64,000 nt of DNA from CAZZEX01 sp964653285 (GCA_964653285.1 CAZZEX010000014.1:4971-68970); one strand, 5' to 3'; numbered from the stretch's first letter, positions 23,687 to 31,707 are shown. Notes: generated by a model not told the origin, from the letters alone. Numbers and translations: made by a program.

Positions 23687-24602
23687 ACTGGACATCGAGC
23701 CGGCCGCCGTGGCAGATGAACTGACAACCTTCATCCGCCGGGCGGTGGAGGATTTCCAGCGCGAGGGGGCCATCGTCGGGCTGAGTGGAGGGATCGACTC
23801 GGCGGTGGTGGCGGCGCTGACCGTCCGCGCCCTGGGGCCGGAGCGGGTGCTGGGCCTGCTCCTGCCGGAGCGGGATAGCGAACCGCGCAGTAAGCGAGAC
23901 GCGCTCCGTCTGGCCCGCAGCCTGTCCATCCGCCACAAGACCGTCGGGTTGACACTGCCCCTGGCATTGCTGGGGGTCTACCGGCAGGTGCCGCTGTGGG
24001 TACTCCCCACTCGCCGCCTCAGGGCGAAGATGGTACGCCGCTACTACACCCGCTATGCCGAGGCGTTTGGGAAGGGAGAGACCCCCTTCTCCGCCGTGAT
24101 GGTCGGGACGCAGGGGCTGCGCGGCCCGTGGCTCAACCAGGCGGTGGCCTACCATCGGGTCAAGGTGCGGCTGCGCATGGTGCTGCTCTACTACCAGGCC
24201 GAACTGGAGAACCTGCTGATGGTGGGCACCGACAACAAGACGGAACTGGCGGTCGGCTTCTTCGTCAAATATGGCGACGCCGCAGCCGACGTGGACCCTC
24301 TGGCCGGGCTGTACAAGACTCAGGTGCGCCAGTTAGCGGCGCACCTGGGCGTCCCTCCCGAGATCATCGCCCGGCCTCCATCGCCCGACCTGCTGCCCGG
24401 GCTGACCGACGAGTTCGCCATCGGCATGGACTATGCCACGCTGGATCGGGTGCTGTGGCGATTGGAGCGGGGGGAAGAACCGGACGCCATCGCGGCCGCG
24501 CTCGGACTGGACCTGGCACAGGTGCACTATGTGCAGGAACTGACGCGCCGCTCGGCCCACATGCGTGCCCCGCCTATCGCTCCGCCACATAAGGATTCGT
24601 AG
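23655..24602 (+). CDS. NAD+ synthetase-like PP-loop protein
   Basis: Ammonia-type NAD synthetase: adenylates nicotinate adenine dinucleotide and amidates it. The PP-loop ATP motif GLSGGIDSAVVA is at residues 42-53, and the family motif GTDNKTELAVGFFVKYGD with PLAGLYKTQV is near residue 200. At 315 residues it is longer than short NadE enzymes owing to about 50 extra residues between the PP-loop half and the KVRLRM helix (WVLPTRRLRAKMVRRYY region). The longest frame starts at ATG 23655, but AGGAGG at 23661-23666 fits TTG 23676 or GTG 23679 better. It overlaps the radical SAM gene; a partner role with that enzyme is possible. Confidence 0.85.
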   Translation: MARRHRALVGELDIEPAAVADELTTFIRRAVEDFQREGAIVGLSGGIDSAVVAALTVRALGPERVLGLLLPERDSEPRSKRDALRLARSLSIRHKTVGLTLPLALLGVYRQVPLWVLPTRRLRAKMVRRYYTRYAEAFGKGETPFSAVMVGTQGLRGPWLNQAVAYHRVKVRLRMVLLYYQAELENLLMVGTDNKTELAVGFFVKYGDAAADVDPLAGLYKTQVRQLAAHLGVPPEIIARPPSPDLLPGLTDEFAIGMDYATLDRVLWRLERGEEPDAIAAALGLDLAQVHYVQELTRRSAHMRAPPIAPPHKDS

Positions 24603-24657
24603 CGGCGACTTCAGTCGCTCACTAATTGCCATAGACGACTGAATTCGTCACTACGAA
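24596..24657. repeat. Palindromic repeat over the nadE-like stop codon
   Basis: Ends TTCGTAG and CTACGAA, with inner CGACTTCAGTCG and CGACTGAATTCGTC, make an imperfect 62-base palindrome. The first arm supplies the TAG stop (24600-24602). Likely a mobile-type hairpin element now acting as a terminator. Confidence 0.7.
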
Positions 24658-24689
24658 CAATCGGAGGTGCAATGATGGCTTCCCACTCC

Positions 24690-24790
24690 CCCTCTCCCAC
24701 CTCCCCCCCAGAGTTGGGGGGGACCGAGGGGGGGCGGAGAGGGGGCCGGGGGGAGAGGGCTTCCCCCACCCTCTCCTTGAAAAGAAACGC
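24690..24790. repeat. G-run/C-run repeat between ribosome site and MFS body
   Basis: Contains CACCTCCCCCCCAGAGTTGG followed by G-runs, then ACCGAGGGGGGGCGG and a stretch of GGGGGCCGGGGGGAGAGG. It lies just after ATG codons with a good ribosome site (GGAGG before 24672) and just before the MFS frame at 24818, and the two are in different frames. Confidence 0.85.
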
Positions 24791-24817
24791 GCCGCTGCGC
24801 CGCTGCGCCGCCTCGCC

Positions 24818-26002
24818 GTGGCCCAGTTCGTAGCGCTAGCGGCGACTTACGCCATCTACTTTGCCTCAATGGCATTGGTGGAGGAGAAGACGCACTCCAG
24901 CGCGCAGATGGGGCTGATGATCTTCTCCTCCACCCTCCCCGGCTTCATCTTCGGGATGCTGGCAGGGGTGGTGGTGGACCGGTATGACCGGCGACACGTC
25001 CTGGTGATCGGCCACCTGCTGCGCCTGCTCATCGCCTTCGGCTTTACAGCCGCCGCGCACTGCATCAGCGACCCGCGGCCGCTGTTAACCGCTGTCTACG
25101 CCAGCAACTTCCTCCTCTCAACCATCGCCCAGTTCACCACCTCGGCTGAAGGTTCCCTAATTCCCCGCGTCGTGCCACCGGAGCGGCTCCTGGCGGCCAA
25201 TTCCATCTTTCAGGTCGCGGCGCTGGGAGCACAGGGAGCGGGGATGGTGCTCCTGGCCCCGCCGCTGCTCCGGCTTGGCGGCGCGCAGGCAGCAGGGGTA
25301 GCGGCGATGCCATTGTTCGCGCTGGCCGCGTGGATGTGCGCCCGGCTGCCGGCCCAGTTGGGAAAGAGAGGCAGAGAGCAAGCACTCCGAACGTGGACTT
25401 CGCTGCGGGATGACCTGCGCGCCGGGTGGCGCTTCGTCGCCAGTGATGCGTCCGTGCGCCAGGCCATCGGCTGCCTGGTGCTCGTCTCCGCCCTCTCGCT
25501 CGTGCTCACGACGCTCATACCCGGCCTGGCAGCCCGCACCTGGGGAGTGCCGGTCGAGTACGTGGCCTACCTGGCCGTGCCCGGCGGCTTGGGCTTCGGC
25601 CTGGGTGTGTGGCTGGTGGGACGGCGCGGGCACATGTTGAAAGAAAAAGCCTGGATCAGCGCTGGCCTCCTGGCCGTCGGCGGAGGGCTGGCCCTGTTAC
25701 CGGCCCTGCACGCATTGCGTGGCCTCTACGTCCCTTTATCCCTGCTCGTCTCTGCCGGGGTGGGGGCCGGCTTCGCGCTGGTCATCGTCCCGGCCCGCAC
25801 GGTCGTGCAGGAGCGCTCGCCGGACGAGATGCGGGGGCGGGTGATCTCCACCCAGATGTTCCTGAGCAACGTCGCCTCCACCCTGCCCCTGCTGCTGACG
25901 GGTGGTCTGGCGGACCTCATCGGTTTCCGGCGCATATTCGCGCTCCTGGCGTTGGTCGTCCTGGGCGTCGGGGCCGCCAGCGTGCGGCACGCGCGTGGGT
26001 AA
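24818..26002 (+). CDS. MFS transporter, start probably displaced by a repeat
   Basis: A 394-residue multi-helix exporter of the major facilitator superfamily (about ten to twelve hydrophobic segments), with the loop-2 type motif GMLAGVVVDRYDRRHVLVIG near residue 45-65 and SPDEMRGRVISTQMF near 330, common in multidrug-type exporters. The GTG at 24818 has no ribosome site. The sound one (GGAGG) precedes ATG 24672 and 24675, whose frame ends at a stop near 24831. The body frame is open further upstream (LEKKRAAAPLRRLAVAQFV) with no start. A G-run/C-run repeat between the two probably caused a frameshift, so the gene may be off, or on after slippage. Confidence 0.75.
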   Translation: MAQFVALAATYAIYFASMALVEEKTHSSAQMGLMIFSSTLPGFIFGMLAGVVVDRYDRRHVLVIGHLLRLLIAFGFTAAAHCISDPRPLLTAVYASNFLLSTIAQFTTSAEGSLIPRVVPPERLLAANSIFQVAALGAQGAGMVLLAPPLLRLGGAQAAGVAAMPLFALAAWMCARLPAQLGKRGREQALRTWTSLRDDLRAGWRFVASDASVRQAIGCLVLVSALSLVLTTLIPGLAARTWGVPVEYVAYLAVPGGLGFGLGVWLVGRRGHMLKEKAWISAGLLAVGGGLALLPALHALRGLYVPLSLLVSAGVGAGFALVIVPARTVVQERSPDEMRGRVISTQMFLSNVASTLPLLLTGGLADLIGFRRIFALLALVVLGVGAASVRHARG

Positions 26003-26028
26003 GTCAGGATAAAACCGCCGCTCGCTCC

Positions 26029-26057
26029 TTGACAAAGTCACCTTTCGGTGGTATACT
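26029..26057 (+). promoter_or_regulatory. Near-consensus sigma-70 promoter with TTTCGG repeats
   Basis: TTGACA (26029-26034), a 17-base spacer and TATACT (26052-26057). The words TTTCGGAA at 26060-26067 and 26069-26076, with TTTCGG also at 26043-26048, overlap the spacer and start site and could be the operator for the wHTH protein encoded directly downstream. Confidence 0.75.
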
Positions 26058-26100
26058 TGTTTCGGAACTTTCGGAAGATTAGGCAGTTTTTAGTACATCT

Positions 26101-26823
26101 ATGAGAATAGGAACGGGGACGGCGGTGCAGTTATCCTCCAGGCAACAAGACTTTCTGGGCCATCTGCTCGACCTTTACCGCGAGGCGGAGGCCCCGGTAC
26201 ACTACGCGGATGTGGCGCGGGCGCTGGACGTGAGCCCGGTCACGGCCTACGAGATGCTGCGCCTCTTGGAAGACAAGGGACTGGTGCACTCCAAGACGGC
26301 GCGGCCCCAGGGACACAGGGGCCGCTCCGTCGTCGTCTTCTCCCCCACGGAGAAGGCGACGGCCCTGCTGTCCGAATTGATGGGCCACACCCTGAGCGAG
26401 TGGAAGTGGGAGGAGGCCGAAGCGGGCATCCTGCGAGCATTGGAGCAAGGAAAGAGCACCGACTACCAGAATCTGCTAAATGAACTTCTGCTGCGCATCC
26501 CGGAGCGCAAATCCCCGCTCCTCTTCGCGGCGGACATGGTCACGGCCGTTATCCTGGTCTTCTACGAGTTGCGAGATACGGCGGCGGCAAGGCGGCTTTT
26601 CCCCCACCTGCGCTGGTTCGGCCCTCCGGGGTGGGCGGTACTTTACTCGCTGGCCGGGTTCAGCCTGGCCCTGTCGCTGGTCGAGAGGGCCAACCGCCGG
26701 GCCACCTCGCTGCTGCTTTCCTATTCCCAGCAGTTCCGCGAGCATCTGGACAACCTGACTGGTGAGGATAAGACGCGCCTTTCCGATTTCGCCCACGAGG
26801 TATTGCGGGCTGTTGGTCTGTGA
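26101..26823 (+). CDS. Winged-helix transcriptional regulator
   Basis: A 240-residue protein with an N-terminal winged helix (LGHLLDLYREAEAPVHYADV, then VSPVTAYEMLRLLEDKGLVH as recognition helix and wing, residues about 14-70), resembling DtxR/MarR-type folds. The remainder is helical, with a hydrophobic segment near residue 185 (PGWAVLYSLAGFSLALSLVE), which may be an effector or dimer domain or a membrane contact. The ATG lacks a clear ribosome site. A strong promoter with three TTTCGG words upstream suggests autoregulation. The target may be the MFS gene just upstream or the phasin-like gene downstream; ligand unknown. Confidence 0.75.
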   Translation: MRIGTGTAVQLSSRQQDFLGHLLDLYREAEAPVHYADVARALDVSPVTAYEMLRLLEDKGLVHSKTARPQGHRGRSVVVFSPTEKATALLSELMGHTLSEWKWEEAEAGILRALEQGKSTDYQNLLNELLLRIPERKSPLLFAADMVTAVILVFYELRDTAAARRLFPHLRWFGPPGWAVLYSLAGFSLALSLVERANRRATSLLLSYSQQFREHLDNLTGEDKTRLSDFAHEVLRAVGL

Positions 26824-26877
26824 GAGAGGGGGTGATGTGGATACGCGATGGCGATTATACTGAGTGCACTTGAAATC

Positions 26878-26922
26878 TGCGCATGCGTGAAACGTGAATG
26901 CGTAAAATGTGAAACGTAAAAC
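26878..26922. repeat. AAACGTGAATGCGT word repeat
   Basis: Words GCGTGAAACGTGAATGCGTA and AAAATGTGAAACGTAAAAC follow each other in the gap before the phasin-like gene. It is one more member of the short-word repeat class seen at 1834, 7189, 17878 and 44343. Confidence 0.6.
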
Positions 26923-26940
26923 TACAAGAGGAGGTGAAAA

Positions 26941-27273
26941 ATGACTGGATTGATCGAAAGGAGCCTGCTGGCGGGCCTGGGCGTGATGATGCTGACCCGC
27001 GACAAGGTGAGTCAGTTCGTGGATAAACTGGTCGAGGAGGGAGAGCTCAGGCCGGAGGAAGCCCCCCGCATCATTGACAAACTGGTGGAGCGGGGCGAGG
27101 CGGAGCGGGAGGAACTGCGCAAACTGGTGCGTCAAGAACTCGACAAGGCCCGCGCCAATGTGCCCGTGATTTCCCGTAAGGACATCGAAGAACTGAACCA
27201 GAAGATTGACGAACTGACCGCCAAAGTCGAGGAACTGGCGGGCAAGAAGCCGGCAAGAAAGCAGACAAGTTGA
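26941..27273 (+). CDS. Phasin-superfamily-like coiled-coil protein
   Basis: A 110-residue, mostly helical protein: hydrophobic start (MTGLIERSLLAGLGVMMLTR), then charged heptad-rich helices (VSQFVDKLVEEGELRPEEAP, IDELTAKVEELAG) and a basic tail (KKPARKQTS). This is the pattern of small proteins annotated as phasin-like or polyhydroxyalkanoate-granule regulators, though the same pattern appears in bacteria without granules. GAGGAGGTG sits a few bases before the ATG. It may form oligomers on a lipid or polymer surface. No PHA synthase is in view. Confidence 0.7.
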   Translation: MTGLIERSLLAGLGVMMLTRDKVSQFVDKLVEEGELRPEEAPRIIDKLVERGEAEREELRKLVRQELDKARANVPVISRKDIEELNQKIDELTAKVEELAGKKPARKQTS

Positions 27274-27390
27274 CCACGTCGTCGCGCTCGGTAGGGCCGG
27301 GGGCATCTTTGTACCTGTACGCTCTCCGCACGAGGCGCGGAGGTGAAAGGAGCGGCGGAATCCGCGACGTTTCCCCGGCCCTGCCTCCCG

Positions 27391-27415
27391 TAGCGCAAGA
27401 TGACTCCTTGCGCCA
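27391..27415. repeat. Hairpin (GCGCAAG...CTTGCGC) just before the DUF1232 gene
   Basis: GCGCAAG (27393-27399) and CTTGCGC (27407-27413) pair around ATGACTC. It ends nine bases before ATG 27422, and there is no other ribosome site; the CTCCTTG in the arm reads as CAAGGAG only on the other strand. The hairpin may lower translation start or be a dispersed repeat. Confidence 0.55.
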
Positions 27416-27421
27416 CAGCCT

Positions 27422-27742
27422 ATGAAAGCCCTTGAGCGCTGGAAACGCCGGGCCGGGCAACTGAGAGTCGAGGCCTACGCTCTCTACCTGGCCTGCAAGG
27501 ACCCCCGGGTGCCCTGGTACGCCAAAGCGCTGGCCGCTGCCGTGGTCGGCCAGGCCCTCAGCCCGATAGATCTGATCCCAGACTTCATCCCTATCCTGGG
27601 CTATCTGGATGACCTGCTCCTGGTTCCGCTGGGCATCGCCCTGGCGCTGAAGATGATCCCCCAGGCTGTCCTGGACGAGTGCCGGGGAAAGGCGCAGGAG
27701 GCCTGGGGACGGAAAGATTCTGATAAGTCGGTGCTGGACTAG
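27422..27742 (+). CDS. DUF1232 / YkvA-family small membrane protein
   Basis: A 106-residue protein with the DUF1232 signature PWYAKALAAAVVGQALSPID followed by LIPDFIPILGYLDDLLLVP (residues about 38-75), which includes the conserved SPIDLIPD turn between two hydrophobic helices. Family members are inner-membrane proteins of unknown role. It begins MKALERWKRRAGQLRVEAYA and is followed eight bases later by the FAD reductase gene. No usable ribosome site is visible; a hairpin lies just upstream. Confidence 0.85.
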   Translation: MKALERWKRRAGQLRVEAYALYLACKDPRVPWYAKALAAAVVGQALSPIDLIPDFIPILGYLDDLLLVPLGIALALKMIPQAVLDECRGKAQEAWGRKDSDKSVLD

Positions 27743-27750
27743 CGCGCAAA

Positions 27751-28893
27751 ATGATATACGATGTGATCATCGTCGGAGCCGGGGTAGCCGGGGCCACGCT
27801 GGGGCGGGAACTGGCCCGGCGCGGGATGAACGTAGCCATCCTGGAGAGGGCGCATTTGCCCCGCTACAAGCCCTGCGCCGGAGGGTCGCCAGCGCGTACT
27901 CTGCGCTTCTTTGACTTTGACGTCACCCCGGTCGTGGAGAAAGCCATCTACGGCGTAGCCTTTAGCCGGCGTTGCGAGGATCGGCTGGCCCAGCGTTCCG
28001 CCCGGCCCCTCCTATACACCGTCATGCGCGATCGCTTCGACGCTCTCCTGGTCGAGGAGGCCAAAGCCGCCGGTGCTCGGGTCGTAGAAGGGCAGGTCGT
28101 CAAGCAAGTGGAGATAAGCGGCAGGTCAGCCAGAGTGATCACGACCCAGGACATCTGGCCCGCCCGCATCGTCGCCGGAGCCGATGGTGCGTTCAGCGCC
28201 GTCGCCAGAGGATTGGGGCTGATGCGCGACGCTTCTTCCAGCGTGGCCATCGAGGGCGAGTTCAACCTGCCCACCTCGACCCTGGAAGCCTGGGATGACA
28301 CCATCGCCCTGGATCTGGACACCCTGCCTGACAGCTACGGCTGGCTCTTCCCCAAGCAGGAGTATTTCTCCATCGGCGTTGGAGGCCCGCGTCGCCAGGG
28401 CAGGAGACTGAAGACATACCACCGCGCCTTCCTGGCGGCCCGGCTGGGCGACGTACCACGCCACCCGCAGCGTCTGACCGGCCATATTCTCCTGCACCGG
28501 CAGCCGGGGATGGCCATCTGGCGGGAGCCTGTGCTGTTGCTGGGCGACGCGGCCGGCCTGGCAGACCCGTGGAGCGGGGAGGGTATCTACTACGCCATCC
28601 GCAGCGCCCAACTCGCCGCCCCGGTCATCGAAAGGGCTCTCACAGACGGGGAAAGCCTTCAGGCCTACGAGCAATCTGTGGACGAGGAATTGATGCCGGA
28701 TCTCTTGACCGCCCGCATCTGCGGATGGGTCTACCACCTGTGGCCCGGCCTCTTCCTGCGGCAGCGCGATCACAATGCCCTCATGTGGAGGGCCTTCTGC
28801 GCCTTGCTTCAGGAAGGCAGCGCCTATGCGCGCATCCGTGAGCGGATATCCCCGGTCAGGATGCTGGTGCGCCGCTGGCTCTCCGGACGTTGA
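27751..28893 (+). CDS. FAD-dependent geranylgeranyl-reductase-family oxidoreductase
   Basis: A 380-residue flavoprotein with the N-terminal FAD motif DVIIVGAGVAGATLGRELAR (residues 4-23), the family substrate motif PRYKPCAGGSPARTL (family form KPCGGG) near residue 38, and the second flavin motif LLGDAAGLADPWSGEGIYYA near residue 253. Such enzymes saturate isoprenoid chains or similar lipids; in Chloroflexota they may act on menaquinone or polyprenyl side chains. Loss of uppS just upstream and the presence of a UbiB-like kinase at 38981 make an isoprenoid lipid substrate attractive, but this is inference. Confidence 0.87.
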   Translation: MIYDVIIVGAGVAGATLGRELARRGMNVAILERAHLPRYKPCAGGSPARTLRFFDFDVTPVVEKAIYGVAFSRRCEDRLAQRSARPLLYTVMRDRFDALLVEEAKAAGARVVEGQVVKQVEISGRSARVITTQDIWPARIVAGADGAFSAVARGLGLMRDASSSVAIEGEFNLPTSTLEAWDDTIALDLDTLPDSYGWLFPKQEYFSIGVGGPRRQGRRLKTYHRAFLAARLGDVPRHPQRLTGHILLHRQPGMAIWREPVLLLGDAAGLADPWSGEGIYYAIRSAQLAAPVIERALTDGESLQAYEQSVDEELMPDLLTARICGWVYHLWPGLFLRQRDHNALMWRAFCALLQEGSAYARIRERISPVRMLVRRWLSGR

Positions 28894-28974
28894 TTCACTA
28901 CCGCAGGGAATGTTTAGAGCATCGCCTGGATACCGGCCATTTCCAAAAAGTCGTTGCCGATTTCCCGCCCGTCC

Positions 28975-29168
28975 GCCCGGCGGTGAAACCGCCGGGCTCA
29001 GCCAGCAAAGCCCTACGGGCTCATATCAGCCCCAAAGGGGCTTCGCTTGTGAGCCGGAGGCCTGAGCGCAGCGGAGCCTCCGGCGAGCCTGGGCTACTGC
29101 GGCGGAAGCGACTTTTTCGACGTGATTTGGAGAGTGAGATTCTTCGTCGCTCCGCTCCTCAGAATGAC
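28975..29168. repeat. Mosaic of palindromic repeats in the intergenic gap
   Basis: This gap (28894-29218) has no gene. It holds GCCCGGCGG-TGAAA-CCGCCGGGC (28975-28997), GCCCC-AAA-GGGGC near 29033-29043, GCCGGAGGC (29053-29061) pairing with GCCTCCGGC (29076-29084), and at 29136-29168 a 33-base sequence identical to one arm of the element at 21706-21738 in reverse orientation. Confidence 0.75.
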
Positions 29169-29218
29169 ATCGCTCGGAAAAGTGTCTGGCAGTGAAGACG
29201 TTGATAGGATGAAGGAGT

Positions 29219-29538
29219 ATGACCACGTCAACCAAGACTAGCCTGAAAACCCGCCTGGCGCGGCAGTTCATCCGCCGCCTGAGCCCGCAGGACGTGCTCG
29301 ACCTGGCCGGGGAGGCAGCGCAAGAATGGATGGCCCGCATGCCTGTGGAGGAGCGGGCCGCCTGGTGGAGGAGAACCTGAGCGCGGCATTAGAGGGATTG
29401 GGACAGGAGGAGCGGGCCGCGCTGATGAACAGCCTCCTGCCGCTCGTCGCCCGCCACTTCCCGCTGGAGGAGGTGGACACCCTGGGGGCGTTCGCCGATT
29501 TCGAAGCCCCTCAGACGCCGGAGTGGGAGGAAGTGTAG
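29219..29538 (+). pseudogene. Small helical protein gene split by a one-base frameshift
   Basis: From ATG 29219 the frame reads MTTSTKTSLKTRLARQFIRR and continues LSPQDVLDLAGEAAQEWMAR to VEERAA, then runs into TGA at 29378-29380. In the next frame the text resumes at once as RLVEENLSAALEGLGQEERA and onward to PEWEEV with TAG at 29536-29538. One missing C near 29356 (GGCCGCC where GGCCCGCC would keep frame) accounts for it. Joined, it would be a helical protein of about 106 residues, acidic toward the end. Either a recent mutation or a sequencing error. The following glycosyltransferase starts three bases after its stop. Function unknown. Confidence 0.7.
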
Positions 29539-29541
29539 CCG

Positions 29542-30774
29542 GTGCGCATTGCCATCACGACCGATTCTTTCCGCGATGGTCTGGGAGGCGTGGCTACGGC
29601 AGTGGCGGCGCTGGCCCGAACGCTGCGGGCGGCGGGTCACACGGTGCGCATCTTTACCGCCGCCGATCCAACTCACGCCGCGATGGGGTTGGACGTGGCC
29701 GGGTTCCCGGCGCTGCACTACGAGCGGCTGCCCGGCGGCCGGGTCGTCGTCGCGCCGGTCGGCCTGACGCGAGAGTTGGCCGGTTTCCAGCCCGACGTCA
29801 TCCACAACCACTCGATGGCCGCGATGGGCACCCAGGCCCTGGCGGCGGCCCGCTGGCTGGAGATCCCCATCCTGGGCACCTGTCACGTTTACCTGGCCGG
29901 CTTCCTGGGTTACGCGCTGTTGCCGCTGGACCGGATACCCGGAACTGGTCACGCCGCCTGGCGCTACACCGTTACCTTCTTCAACCGCTTCCCCCTCGTC
30001 ACCACCCCCTCGCAGGTGATGGCGCGGGAGTTGACCACCCACGGCCTGCGCGTGCCGGTGGTGGCCGTCTCCAACGGCGTGGACACCCACCTGTTCCGCC
30101 CCGCCCCACGAGTGAGCAGCAAAGACGTCGTGACGATTCTGCACGTGGGGCGGCTGAGTTACGAGAAGAACGTGGACCTGCTGCTGCGTGCCTTCGCCCG
30201 GGTGGCAGGCCAACACCCTGCGGCGCGGCTGACCATCGTCGGCGATGGCCCCGACCGTGAGGCCCTGACACACCTGGCCGGCGAACTGGGGCTAGGCGAG
30301 CGTGTGTGTTTCACCGGCTTCGTGCCCCACGAGCAACTGCCGGCGCTCTACCAGGCTGCCGACCTGTTCGCCACCGGCTCGACCATCGAGACGCAAGGGC
30401 TGGTGGTGCTGGAGGCAGCGGCCTGCGGCCTGCCGGTGGTCGGCGTGGGCGCGCTGGCGATGCCGGAAGCAGTGCACCATACCGTCAACGGCTTCCTGGC
30501 ACCGGCCGGGAACGAGGCGGCGCTGGCGCAACACCTGGCGCGCCTGGTCGCCGACGCCGGTCTGCGGCGCCGGATGGGGGCGGCCTCGCGCCGCCTGGCC
30601 GAACAGCATAGCCTGGAGAGAGTCGCTGCGCAATACGAGCGGCTCTACCGGCAGGTCGCCGATGTGCCTCCGCCGTCCTTCCCACCAGCCTGGATGCGGC
30701 GCGGCGGTTGGCTGTGGGGAGCGCTGGCAACCGGCGTACACGTCCTGCGCGGGCTGGGGGGACGTATCACCTGA
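29542..30774 (+). CDS. GT4-family glycosyltransferase
   Basis: A 410-residue GT-B enzyme. The N-terminal half begins MRIAITTDSFRDGLGGVATA; the C-terminal half has the nucleotide-sugar region TILHVGRLSYEKNVDLLLRA and the retaining EX7E motif in STIETQGLVVLEAAACGLP near residue 290. The overall pattern resembles mannosyl- or glucosyl-transferases that act on diacylglycerol or phosphatidylinositol. The GTG start at 29542 directly follows the stop of the frameshifted small gene. Sitting beside a patatin lipase and 5 kb from PlsY, it may make a glycolipid; the acceptor is unproven. Confidence 0.9.
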   Translation: MRIAITTDSFRDGLGGVATAVAALARTLRAAGHTVRIFTAADPTHAAMGLDVAGFPALHYERLPGGRVVVAPVGLTRELAGFQPDVIHNHSMAAMGTQALAAARWLEIPILGTCHVYLAGFLGYALLPLDRIPGTGHAAWRYTVTFFNRFPLVTTPSQVMARELTTHGLRVPVVAVSNGVDTHLFRPAPRVSSKDVVTILHVGRLSYEKNVDLLLRAFARVAGQHPAARLTIVGDGPDREALTHLAGELGLGERVCFTGFVPHEQLPALYQAADLFATGSTIETQGLVVLEAAACGLPVVGVGALAMPEAVHHTVNGFLAPAGNEAALAQHLARLVADAGLRRRMGAASRRLAEQHSLERVAAQYERLYRQVADVPPPSFPPAWMRRGGWLWGALATGVHVLRGLGGRIT

Positions 30775-30799
30775 TGATGTTCGAGGAGGAGGGAGAAGT

Positions 30800-31678
30800 A
30801 TGTGGCGATTTCTGAAGAACCTGCGGAAAAAGCCGCCCCGCAAAGTCGGGCTGGCCCTCAGCGGCGGTGGTGTGCGGGGGGTGGCCCACATCGGTGTACT
30901 CAAAATCCTAGAGCAAGAGGGTGTGCCGGTGGACTATCTGGCCGGCACCAGTATGGGCAGCGTCATCGCGGCAGGCTACGCGGCGGGGCTGGGAGTCGAT
31001 TTTATGGAGCAAGAGGCGCTGCACATGGGCAGCCTCCGCCGCCTGCTGCCCCTGACCGACCTGTCGCCGCTCCGGCGTGGCCTCTTCGAGGGTCAGAAGG
31101 TGCACGAGTACCTGGTCAGTCACCTGGGCGACCGCACCTTCGACGACCTGCGGGTACCGCTGACGCTGGTCGCTGTAGATCTGAACACGGGCCGGGCGGT
31201 GTACCTGAACGAGGGGCGCGTGGTAGATGCCGTGCGGGCCAGCGGTGCCCTGCCGGGCATCTTTACACCGGTGGAGCGGGACGGGCAGTTGCTCGTGGAT
31301 GGCGGACTCCTCGATAACCTCCCCGTCGACGCGGTGCGCCGCATGGGAGCCGACGTCGCTATCGCCGTGGACGTCTCCACAGATGATGTGGCTGTCTCCT
31401 CACTGGTCGAGGCATTGCACAATCGCCGCTACGTCCCCAATGGGCTGGTGGATACTATCGAGGTGTTGTGGCGCTCGGTGGGAGTGATGATGGCGGAGGC
31501 GAATCGCCGCCGGCTGGCCGAGGCGCATCCCGAGATCATCATCAGGCCTGCCATCCCTCCGGACGTGACCGTGCTCACTGGCTTTCCCCGCGCCGCCGAG
31601 ATCATCGCCGCCGGGGAGGAAGCCGCGCAAGAAGCCATGCCGCGTATCCGAGCACTGTTGGCCTCCCCCGCACCGTGA
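30800..31678 (+). CDS. Patatin-like phospholipase
   Basis: A 292-residue serine acyl hydrolase. Oxyanion loop SGGGVRGVAHIG (about residues 21-32), nucleophile elbow GTSMGS (about 51-56) and catalytic Asp in VDGGLLDN (about 170) are intact. The start at ATG 30800 (MWRFLKNLRKKPPRKVGLAL) follows GGGAGAAG; in-frame sequence before it lies inside the glycosyltransferase gene. The basic N-terminus could bind membrane. It may recycle membrane lipids alongside the glycosyltransferase. A truncated relative lies at 38555. A 33-base sequence after its stop is repeated almost exactly at 38942-38974. Confidence 0.9.
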   Translation: MWRFLKNLRKKPPRKVGLALSGGGVRGVAHIGVLKILEQEGVPVDYLAGTSMGSVIAAGYAAGLGVDFMEQEALHMGSLRRLLPLTDLSPLRRGLFEGQKVHEYLVSHLGDRTFDDLRVPLTLVAVDLNTGRAVYLNEGRVVDAVRASGALPGIFTPVERDGQLLVDGGLLDNLPVDAVRRMGADVAIAVDVSTDDVAVSSLVEALHNRRYVPNGLVDTIEVLWRSVGVMMAEANRRRLAEAHPEIIIRPAIPPDVTVLTGFPRAAEIIAAGEEAAQEAMPRIRALLASPAP

Positions 31679-31696
31679 TACCCTTTGTTCCCCACT

Positions 31697-31707
31697 TGTG
31701 GTAAAAT
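31697..31707 (+). promoter_or_regulatory. Extended minus-10 promoter for the sensor kinase operon
   Basis: TTGTGGTAAAAT at 31696-31707 with TAAAAT as minus-10 and TGTGG extension. The surrounding 33 bases (31677-31709) match 38942-38974 at all but two positions; that second copy precedes the ABC1 kinase gene. No clear minus-35. Confidence 0.55.

Noticed and set aside
30800..31678. Patatin as part of an anti-phage (CBASS-like) system
   Set aside because: No nucleotide cyclase or other defence gene is nearby; neighbours are a glycosyltransferase and a two-component system.
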